Made by a program: the position numbers and the translations under genes
The notes under the pieces: generated by a model
Databases searched by the model: none
Told to the model about the DNA's origin: nothing
Seen by the model: only the letters and a program-made list of their open reading frames with translations
Source of the DNA: Baylisascaris procyonis
Taxonomy: Eukaryota; Nematoda; Chromadorea; Rhabditida; Ascarididae
NCBI GenBank assembly: GCA_037389465.1
Contig: JAZARR010000153.1
Location: 8,140,501-8,204,500, forward strand
DNA length: 64,000 nucleotides
Direction: 5' to 3'
In this document: one piece after another, positions 50,716-64,000 of the stretch
Layout: each line of letters starts with the position of its first letter
How positions within the stretch are numbered: position 1 is the stretch's first letter

Positions 50716-53700
50716 TCTCTAGTTGAATAATTATAAAAATTTTCGATATAATTTCTATTGTATTTGTTGCATATCGAGGCAGTTGATAATACTGCTATTA
50801 TATTAAGTATATATGCTTCCAAAAATCGGCATTTTCATTTAGCATTGCAGTATTTGCAATATTCATTTGAGCTAGAACTACTACGTTACATGAATATTGA
50901 TCATTCACTGTTAGATCTAACCGCCTTCATCTATCATAAGAAAGTGTCAACAAAAATGGGAATGAAAAATAAGAGAAACACAAAGAAGAAGAAGATTTAA
51001 AATACAATTTAAATAACCATATAGGAATATTAGGAGTGCCATTTTCAGCTATTCGATTGTAATTAATAAATGAGACGTGAAAACGTTTTTTTTTTTTTTT
51101 AAATAATGATGCTTAAATGTTGCTTACTATAGAGGTGGAAAAATTTGCCAACGTAAAATATATATGCAAATTATGTCAAGAGATATGCAAATTATGTCAT
51201 TGTAGATGAAAATGTTGAATTAGATAACGCTGAATTAAAATAGAAAAAGAGCGGTTTCCATGAAGCATTTTGGTAGAGCGCTTTTCTTTTTGTTCTCACA
51301 AAGAAATGGAAATTTTTTTGCGGTATAAGCAAGTAAGGAATATCTATGCAAAGTGATGCGACTATTTTTTTAATTTATTTACTCTGTGCAGTAAGTCATG
51401 GTAATACCTTCGTACGGTTTGTCTCCTCAGCTATCAAAGCGATCACTTTCTCAATGAAACCATAAAATGTCCTTAGTAATATCAATTGCGAATAAATAGG
51501 TCATTCGAAGCGAAAAATTTAATGGTGGAAAAATATTTTTTATTCTAAATATTATAATATTCGATAAAGACTTTTTTTACGAACAAGGTGGTGAAAAGGT
51601 GTTCCATTCGCAATGATCGGGGTTTATTCATTGATATTTCAAGTGATAAGGGGATAGGTGTGAGGAAAAATACCTCTTAAAGTCTGAGATGATATCAATA
51701 GGTAAGGTTGAAAATATACCGGAAGATAGCACCAATTTGGATACTGTACGTACGAATACAGTAGCACCAATCTGAATACCGTACGTATGAATACAGATCT
51801 GCTAATGTTCGTATGTGATTTATTCTGTATAAATGCAATTTACAATAATAATATGTTTGTTAATTGCAAATTTGCGCTCATTTCTTTTCTTTTTTTTTTT
51901 TTTCAAATGTGTTGTGTTGTGTTTCTTTTTTCTTTTTTCTTTTTTTTGATTCGTTGAGTTGTTTATTGGATGCCCAGAGGCTTGAATGATTCTTATTTAA
52001 TGCGTTTAAATAAGTAGTGTATTATTATTATTATTAAACAGATAAATGTTTTAAATACGTAAAAAATGAAAATTTGAACTGCAAATATGGAAAATTTATC
52101 CATTCAGCTCATTATGAGACTTATTTTGCATAATATGCAATTTATTTAATTGTTAATTAATTACTTTAAAGAGCAAATTGATCAATATTCGCATATTTTG
52201 TTGTGAATTTTATGCAACAATATTATCCTAATTCCATTTATTTATGTCTAATAATCTAATATTTTTTAGGTGAGTCGCTTTTTTTTGAGAAAAAATATTT
52301 ATAAAATTTACAATATTTATTATATTTTTTTCCCTCTATTTAATTAAAATAATAGCTAACACAAATATAGATAAAATTAACGGGTAAAATTATTGATCGA
52401 TTCTTATTGAGTGATGAGGTATTGACATACCTTCTTATCGTTTGTACGCGCTCAACGGCGTTAGTGGTGTAGAAATTTTAGCGTCGATTTAGTGTATTGG
52501 CCTCATTTGCCTCATTTCGACACTCAAAAATTTTCCCGTTTACCTAATCACCTGTATTCGGAAATTGAAGACGACCTTGTGGGTGTAAGGTTTATAGATG
52601 TTTGCGGGTGTGTGTCTGTAAGTGTTTATGTGTTTGTCTGTCTGTGTATGTCTGTTTAAATGTATGTTTATTAGGCGAGACACATTGGACATTTTTAGTT
52701 TCATCTTAGCTAAATTGCTTCCGTTACGAACGCTTTTTGTTTCGTAATACAATCGACCTAAGTGTACACTCATATGAGCTCATCCGTTGCTTTTTCAACA
52801 CTATAATACCTTCAGTTGACTCTTATAGAAAACTACAAACACTCTTATACCTAGCGTAATGCTGTTCATTTCATTACTCCGTTTCAACGACATTCCCACA
52901 TATATTCCTATTGAATACTATTCAAATTGCTATCTACCTTCAATATGCTCACCAAAAAACCGTTTATAATAATTATTTAATTATTTATTTCACCTATTAG
53001 ACTATTGTGCTACCTGTAACCATAAAAAAGAATTTTCTACTCTCAAACAATCAGTGATGATTAGCACAATTATGACCTTGATGTCGTTTGTAATCAAATG
53101 TATGAGGGTTATGATGAGAGCAATATGAATACCTGTATATAATGCTAAAATTAGCAAAAATTATCCCCTCATCTCACAAATGTTATTGTCTCTTTTGACG
53201 TATAATTTGGTATAGGAGTTTGCTGAGCGCATCAATATGTTATTGCCACACATTCGATGATGCTATTTTCGGTTATTGATCATGCATAGTAGCCGTTGCA
53301 ATTAGTATTTTGCTTTGCTCAGGGTCATCCAATATGTAGATGATAATAAGAACTATTATAGTCGATAAGTTTTCGATAGTTTTCAGATGAATCGACAGCG
53401 ATATGCCAAAGATTGCAAAAGCATTTCACCACTTCAATTACACTCTCACTAGTCAGTCGAAATCAACTCGAGAACTGTCCGTGAAGGATCCTGCTTAGAG
53501 AGGATTGTTCACTTCAACAACAACTGACTATCTAAATTAGCGATTATTTTGTGTCACAATTCTATGCTATTCTTTTACTATTGCCCTTTATTAGTTGAGG
53601 GACAATATTTTCATCTAAACCTGTTGAAAATGAATTTTATTAAAAATGAAAGCGTCAAATATGCTTAAGCACTTTGTGACTGTCAATAAGTTAGCTTATC

Positions 53701-54213
53701 AAAGTGTAGACGAAAGCCGAACAATCAGCTCATTGCGTTCTCAATTTTTAGAACGATATGCACTTTAATTCGATGAAATATGTTAATTAATTAATTATAA
53801 TATGTTAATAATTAAGTGGCTAAACTATGCTCTCCTGCAAACTCATAGAAGACGTAACATATAGCAGGTATGATAATCAGCAGATAGCTATAGGAAATGA
53901 TTGAAAACTAGTTCGATATATGAACCTATATAAGGTGTTGTTTGAGTGAAGCAATTAAAATATTTTTCAGTGTGAATTTTTTTAGTTGAAATCATTTGAA
54001 ACCTCTTCGTTGCTAGCAACAAATCAGGCGGAACTTGCTAGCTATACTTAGCGCATGTTTACTACAATTTTAAGTGAGTATAATTGTTCCTCATTAATAA
54101 AATATTTCGAATTCACAAATATCGTCACTAAAGCTGTCCCAGTTTCTCGAATAGATATGCCGTTGCTATCAGATGTTGGCACTTATAGAATGCCCTAAGG
54201 GCATCATCACTGC

Positions 54214-54384
54214 ATGATTCTCACAATCGATCGTCGCCCAACCAAATCCACCATGCCAGTTGATCTAAGATTGCGCCATAATGCATCTTACAAGTGCCGG
54301 CTTTATGTGTTCTCATCGAAGGAATTATTCGATCCTTCCACTCTATATTATCTTGGCACCAATGTTCTTGAATCTCTAAATTGA
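54214..54384 (+). CDS. Small ORF of unknown function, 56 aa
   Basis: ATG to TGA. The product begins MILTIDRRPTKSTMPVD and includes RHNASYKCRLYVFSSKELF. Amino-acid make-up is balanced and the local base composition is richer in C and G than its flanks, which is coding-like. No neighbouring exon or known family was recognised. It could be a fragment of a mobile element or a chance ORF. Confidence 0.25.
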   Translation: MILTIDRRPTKSTMPVDLRLRHNASYKCRLYVFSSKELFDPSTLYYLGTNVLESLN

Positions 54385-56131
54385 GGATTTCTGATCTTCA
54401 TCGGCCATAAAAAAGTTTATTAGAAAGTTCGATTTTTAATCGCACAAAATTTACCTGTTCACACGAAGGTATACTAAGAAAACACCAGCACTTTGATTAT
54501 AGGAAAGCTAATGCCTCATTGCAAAAGCTTCCGCAGCTGATGCATCTTTATCAGAGGTGCCCCATACACCGTAAAGTTGCACATACTTATATCCGCCGTG
54601 ATAATCTATTGCATTCCAAATAAACTTACGAAGTCTTGGGGACTCGCACATCCATAAAATCAATAAGGGAGCGGAATTTTAGAGAATGTTTGATAAATTG
54701 GCGAGGAATTTGTTTCCCATGTATTTTTTGCTAATCTGTTTTTTTTCTGGATGCAAAGATCAAATTTTCCTTAACAAAATCAAATTGAAACACTGACCAG
54801 GAATTCCCAGAAGCAAATTTTAAAGATATTTAAGGGAACATCACCTTATAATTTTATAAGTAAAATTGGAGACATCTAAAGAATTTAAGAGTAATTTTAA
54901 GAAAAGTGCTCAATATCGAGAAGAGCAAAACAAACGACAACAGAAAAAAAACAAAGCAAGATGAATCCGTTTCATTCATCACTGTGTAGAAATAGTATGA
55001 GCAGTAAATTTTAACATCTAATTATAACACAAAATTGAATTATTTAACACAAACATACTATTTAATGCAGTGGTCAAGAATATTCAAGCTATATAACACG
55101 AACACTCAAAACTTACGCTCAAGGAAAAAAGTTTATATATCTTTTATGTTCTCACGACAGAAGAGGTGCGAGCGATGGTGATGAATGGATGATTCTATTG
55201 TGCTAGTGATTGCGATTCAATTTGCTCGATGGTTGACGCCGATATTATGACCTTTGACCTGAGCGACGTATACAATGAGTGCATTTAAGTGCTCACTAAA
55301 TGAAGGATAAATGATGTACCGCTGCTATTTGAAGGGCCCAATAAGAAGAGGGGCAATATCGAGGGGAATCTTTAAGAAATCGATTCATATTAGCCAATTC
55401 CTTAGGCTAGTTAACGCTGAGCTTCTCTCACTAGTGATGTTGATTTCTAACTTAATCTTCCTATTATTTTCCCCGCCAATGGCTGCCATATCAGTGATCG
55501 ACGGCAACTCTATCGAGATATACAGTGGACAAGATGGAGTATTAAAATGCAATAATGGGCAAGACTTAATGCTTTCCTTTATAAGTTTCTAACTTCTTTA
55601 CTCACTAACAAATAGTATTGTAATTCATAAATTTCCACATCACTTTATATTTTAGAAAATAAAAGAAATTAAAATCTAAACAATCAAATTCAAGATCAAT
55701 ATGCAAATAATATTAGCAGCCATTGGCGGGTAAAAAAGTGGAAACTAGTGGAGGGGGGAACGGGAAATGGGTTAATAATGATGCATAGCCGAAAGCAACT
55801 CGTATATCATTCAGGTGAGAACTTCATATTTCAATATGACGATGATTACTCATGAATCGAGTCTAATAGATGCTTGCCCGAATCATATTCATTCATCGCT
55901 TTATTGAATGCTTCCGATGCTTTACTTATTTCTTCTTCGGAATATTCAAATATGATTTACATCGCGCTTGCTTCGTATTTCAATTCTAATGCCTACTGTG
56001 ATCATCTATGCAAAATTTGAGTTTTCATGATGCGTTTTATTCGATCGCATTTGGAGGGATTGGTAAGGGGGTAAGCGGGAGGGAAAGAGTGGGATGAATA
56101 TTAAATAAAAACCTCTAAATCTCTTTATATC

Positions 56132-56437
56132 TTATTTTAATTTGCGTGTACGTAATGACAGTTTCGTTGAATCATTCCATAATTTATTTATATAGCTTAA
56201 TCTTCTCGTGAATATAGACAAATGGCATAGGCCATTGCTTAGGTAGAAGTTTCTGAAGTTCTTTTTACTGAGGCGCTCTTGAGGTGAACTAAGGAAATGG
56301 ATTGGAGCTAGAGGAGCCTTCTGTGAGGGCATAGCGATCTTTTCGTTTGAGAGGCGCTTCTGATCTATACAAGTATATAAAAAATTCACCAAATGAATTC
56401 TATTCGCAGAGTTGACGATAGATGTGGATTCTAGCAA
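56132..56437 (-). CDS. Unrecognised ORF, weak
   Basis: 101 codons open on the minus strand. The first ATG gives MPSQKAPLAPIHFLSSPQER and a basic C-terminus ending LRTRKLK. No motif was recognised. A second open frame lies just upstream on the same strand (56533-56838). Length alone is near what chance allows in this composition, so this is listed only because two such frames are adjacent. Confidence 0.2.
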   Translation of the reverse strand: MLESTSIVNSANRIHLVNFLYTCIDQKRLSNEKIAMPSQKAPLAPIHFLSSPQERLSKKNFRNFYLSNGLCHLSIFTRRLSYINKLWNDSTKLSLRTRKLK

Positions 56438-56532
56438 AATTTATTTGCAACCTACAATGATACTCTTCACTAGCATTGTATCAGCAAAGGAAGAGAATCA
56501 TTCATTGTGGTCTCAATTTCTGTAAATATTGG

Positions 56533-56838
56533 CTAACTTGTCCTCGAAAAGAATGATGTTCTCGATTTCTTTTTCTCTATTATAATCTGTTTGCATAGTG
56601 GATTGTCTATCTCTATACGCGATGTACGAACTAAACGAAATAGAGAGATCATTGTTCCCTTATTGAATTCTTCATCATCATACTGCAACTTCTTTTCAAC
56701 CAACAACATTCGGCATCTAGCAAACATACATCCACATTGTTCAACATATATATATCCGTCAACGTTTACAACGATCATTGATAGATTCCAAGGGGAAATG
56801 AGACAAGAAAAAAAAACAATTCGATAAGAATTTAGCAT
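56533..56838 (-). CDS. Unrecognised ORF, weak
   Basis: 101 codons from an ATG. It starts MLNSYRIVFFSCLISPWNLS, which could pass as a short hydrophobic leader, followed by a mixed charged region (KKLQYDDEEFNK) and a basic end. No family recognised. It could be joined to the frame at 56132-56437, since acceptor-like sites exist between them, but no phase-consistent junction stands out. Confidence 0.2.
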   Translation of the reverse strand: MLNSYRIVFFSCLISPWNLSMIVVNVDGYIYVEQCGCMFARCRMLLVEKKLQYDDEEFNKGTMISLFRLVRTSRIEIDNPLCKQIIIEKKKSRTSFFSRTS

Positions 56839-57728
56839 CGCATTGAATAGTAGAATTTTTTTTAAGGAATCATGGAAAATTTATAAAATACTTCACTCTT
56901 TGGTATTACGAAAATGACATCCGATTCGATTCAGGCAACGATGCTTTAAATTTCAATTTTTCTTTCATAGGATTGAAAAATTTTTTCGCATAGAGATTAT
57001 CTGTCAACGTGTTGAAGAAATATCTCTCTGCTGCCATATATTTTTGCGCCCATTCAAAATGCCTACGATACTCAAAAATAATATGGAATTTAATTAATCA
57101 CTGTATTAAGAATAAAGTGAAAATTTTCACATGTCCTATTGAATCACTATTTTTAAATGATCTAGCATGCGACGATACAATTCAGTAGACACTTTTTTTT
57201 CGCTTGCATTATTGCTTAAAAAGATGAGTGATATAAAAATAAAATTTGCTAAAAGTTTGACTTATTGCAAGAAATTTTAAAACCTTTTTGTAAAAAAAAA
57301 AAACTTTTCTCTATTCATTTCACAAAATATAACATTAGATTGGACGCGTTGTTTTTGATTGAAAATAATCCATTTAAATAAAACAAATTTGGAGAAACAC
57401 GACAGATAACCTGAAATAACGTATATTTTTGTAAAGAAAAAAATTTCTTTTTATTTCTCCAAAATCGAGATCAATCACTCTAAATGTTGCCGCTAACTTT
57501 CAAGAATCATCGCATAACGATTTCCTCATAAGCAAATAGGAGAGTTTTATCACTCGCTCGCAATATTCATACAAAAGAAACAGCTAAAAAATTGCGATTG
57601 CAAGAAAAGGAAAAAACAAATCAAAATCTTCACTTGTATGTAAAAGATATTTCGAACGCAGATGGCGATGTAATCCATATTTAGTGGTAAAAGAATTGCA
57701 TAAAAATTTCAGCGAATTGTGAACGAGC

Positions 57729-58494
57729 TTAAATTATCTGAAGAAATTTTGCAAAAAAAAAAAAAATCGAAGTATTTCCTGACTTGAACTAATGGATGAA
57801 ATTCATTATCGAATATCGATCGAACATCCTCAGGCAGTTCATGACCACAGAGCGATTTCTTCGGCGCAGATGTGACAATGATTCGTTTAATGCCGAATAA
57901 TTTTAAATAAAAAAGAAATTTAAAAATAGTATTAAATATGCGGAACTTGAAGTGAAATTGGGAACGGTGAGAATTCAAGCCCACTCGAGACCTGGTCTCA
58001 TCTAAGATTTGGCCCGATCTGAGACCTACAACCCTCCCAGGCTGAACGGCGTCCCAGAACTCGCCTCATTCGAGATCATTGGCGGCCATGCCAAGCTCGA
58101 CCACATCCACAATCCGACTCCGCTCGATGTGAGGCCTCATTAGAAATTTCACACCGAGGCCCGCGCCCCACCAGGCATCCGGTCCATCAGATATTTAAGC
58201 ACACCGAAGCTTCAAAAACATCTGAAAGCTCCCCAATAAGATACAGCTACGACAGGAACTTGACCTCCTCGCTTAAACTGTATGGATTACCATGTCTGCA
58301 CCTCTCATCAAGTCATCGGGAGTACCATACATTAGTGTCAACCCTTCCACCGAAACGATCCTCGTTTTCTCGGAGATAAGAATTTCTCTACCGAGCACTC
58401 CATTTTGGCAGGCCTTCCAACATGCAAGATTACATGCTTCCATTGCATCCCTCATATAGCAACTTGTTTTTCTCAATGAAAATGTCAACAAATG
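57729..58494 (-). CDS. Unrecognised small gene downstream of rpt-2 (two coding-like exons)
   Basis: Exon 1 ends at 58291 with donor GTAATC. Its coding frame could begin at ATG 58455 (MRDAMEACNLACWKACQNGV), with an acceptor-like TTTTGAAG at 58500-58495. Exon 2 is 57945-57784 (acceptor CACTTCAAG) and encodes a hydrophobic start (TIFKFLFYLKLFGIKRIIVT) and then SLCGHELPEDVRSIFDNEFH. A short last exon at 57737-57729 would add two residues and a stop. Phases agree throughout. Total about 111 aa. I do not recognise the family. The gene is on the same strand as rpt-2 and begins within about 60 bases of its probable poly(A) signal, so the two may form an operon. The intron (57946-58290) is abnormally GC-rich. 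It could also be a decayed pseudogene. Confidence 0.35.
57965..58265. other. GC-rich island (about 57% G+C)
   Basis: Three consecutive 60-base rows have 53-62% G+C, against about one third for the window. On the + strand one frame is open for 45 codons between stops (58003 to 58141; it includes NGVPELASFEIIGGHAKLDH). After one TAG it continues open in the same frame for about 30 more (KFHTEARAPPGIRSIRYL). This looks like a decayed coding insert, opposite in strand to the gene whose intron contains it. Source unknown. Confidence 0.5.
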
Positions 58495-58509
58495 CTTCAA
58501 AAGAAAAAT

Positions 58510-58515
58510 TTTATT
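58510..58515 (-). terminator. Poly(A) signal AATAAA for rpt-2
   Basis: On the minus strand this is the only canonical hexamer noticed within 400 bases of the Rpt2 stop, 357 bases downstream of it. The next coding-like gene starts almost at once afterwards. Confidence 0.4.
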
Positions 58516-58583
58516 TGATAATAATATAGTTCAGAACGGCGACACATAAACAATGAACTTCAAGTCAATTGGCTCTTCAACCG

Positions 58584-58673
58584 TTAATAGAAGCGAACAA
58601 TCAAAGCAAAAATAAAAAGTGCGGCCAGAAAATATAATCCACCACAAGATTGCAATATAAAACTCCAGCTCAT
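58584..58673 (-). CDS. 29-aa membrane micropeptide ORF in the rpt-2 3' UTR
   Basis: An ATG-to-TAA ORF encodes MSWSFILQSCGG followed by a strongly hydrophobic stretch (LYFLAALFIFALIV) and RFY, so it would be a tail-anchored or single-helix peptide. The same frame is open upstream to an AG at 58761-58760 (about 28 more codons, including REKTIDVPGKIQKSLSCASK), so it may be the last exon of a longer product. It lies between the Rpt2 stop and the next AATAAA. T-rich DNA readily yields hydrophobic frames, so chance is a serious alternative. Confidence 0.3.
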   Translation of the reverse strand: MSWSFILQSCGGLYFLAALFIFALIVRFY

Positions 58674-58871
58674 TTCAGGTCTACATCCCCTTTTGGAAGC
58701 ACAGCTCAAACTTTTTTGAATTTTTCCGGGCACATCAATCGTTTTTTCCCTTCGAACGACTAGTTAAATATTTTCGTCTCGCAACGAAATCACCAATGCC
58801 CACATGTATGTTCCGTTTCTGCAAGAACTGACTGAAGGCGTGTACTGAAGTGTGACTGACAGATGAAAGCA

Positions 58872-63538
<4,667 letters not shown>

Positions 63539-63543
63539 ATTAG

Positions 63544-63550
63544 CTGCAAA
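63544..63550 (-). promoter_or_regulatory. Possible spliced-leader acceptor (TTTGCAG) before the rpt-2 ATG
   Basis: Minus strand reads TTTGCAG, then CTAAT, then ATG. A pyrimidine-rich AG this close to the ATG is typical of nematode genes whose mRNA receives a spliced leader. It could instead be the 3' end of an ordinary intron after a non-coding first exon. Confidence 0.45.
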
Positions 63551-63854
63551 TTGAATGAATGAAGTGAGCATAAAACATGTAAAAGTTCGCCAATAGTCTC
63601 GAAAAATATGCCTTCGCAAATTTTCTGACTAGTGTAGACCAGCTGATAGAATAAATAATTAAAAAATAATAATAATAATACCGAAAATTTCAAGAAAAAG
63701 CAGTTGGTGATTTGCAGAACTCGACAATGGAATATAGTATACCAGGTAGATGAGACCCCTTACCATCGAACCCCACCAAAATAGAGACAACTGTCAATTG
63801 CAACATCAGTACACTATAGTAAATCAATGCCTTATAGAACTTAGATTCTGATAG

Positions 63855-63996
63855 CGAGATCCTTACAGGACTAATCTACAAGAGTATTCCGTGAAAGATG
63901 AACAGGAAGTATGGCCCCTCCTAAACAAAATCCTTGTTCTAGGGCATATTCTACTCCATGGTTTTCTTTTCCTTGCAGACCTTAGGCAAGAGGTGA
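63855..63996 (+). CDS. Possible last exons of a divergent gene at the right edge
   Basis: Candidate exon 63855-63908 (preceded by CTGATAG, followed by GTATGG) encodes RDPYRTNLQEYSVKDEQE. A 70-base intron ends in TTTTCCTTGCAG, a strong acceptor, and the next exon would read TLGKR and stop at 63994-63996. Phases agree. With only 23 codons and no recognised family this may be chance. Confidence 0.2.
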
Positions 63997-64000
63997 CAGA

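Larger units (their letters stand above)
50716..57728. other. Sparse intergenic region between the Six gene and the minus-strand block
   Basis: No established gene over 7 kb. T-rich tracts occur at 51885-51950, an ATT repeat at 52021-52036 and a GT-rich tract at 52575-52670. Weak ORFs are listed separately (54214-54384; 56132-56437; 56533-56838). A + frame at 55311-55592 (93 codons, one hydrophobic stretch) has no support beyond being open. Confidence 0.45.

Overview
This is an AT-rich eukaryotic window (about one third G+C by eye, with long TA microsatellites). It looks nematode: genes are cut into many small GT-AG exons, the Six homeobox and proteasome proteins resemble nematode orthologues as I remember them, and the proteasome gene has an acceptor-like TTTGCAG just 5 bases before its ATG, as expected for spliced-leader trans-splicing. 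The species cannot be named from sequence alone.

Layout. (1) 2607-9812, + strand: a complete 12-exon GH37 trehalase, secreted and probably GPI-anchored. (2) About 11649-14210, - strand, convergent with trehalase: a previously hidden small-exon gene for a one-pass, cysteine-rich membrane protein. (3) 14211-24097: mostly non-coding, with a pseudo-tRNA, a possible reverse-transcriptase relic and a GATA-type repeat. (4) 24098-28144, + strand: a second hidden gene, with six phase-consistent exons and a clear 3' end; family unknown and 5' end missing. (5) 28145-38156: about 10 kb with no gene I can establish. (6) 38157-50570, + strand: a complete 7-exon Six3/6-class homeobox gene (ceh-32/optix/SIX3-SIX6), with 3.6 kb and 4.5 kb introns. 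(7) 50571-57728: sparse, a few weak ORFs. (8) 57729-63538, - strand: a complete 10-exon 26S proteasome ATPase Rpt2 gene, followed closely downstream on the same strand by an unrecognised small gene, an operon-like arrangement. A GC-rich island interrupts that small gene.

The recognised genes are unrelated in function: sugar metabolism at the cell surface, head/eye developmental transcription control, and protein turnover. The Six gene sits in a gene-poor neighbourhood, as is common for developmental regulators. Neither hidden gene has an exon over 60 codons that starts with ATG, so simple ORF lists miss them. They were found by chaining exons whose splice phases agree, and they are the most novel content here. 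All exon boundaries are read by eye from splice sites, phase and protein similarity, not from transcripts.
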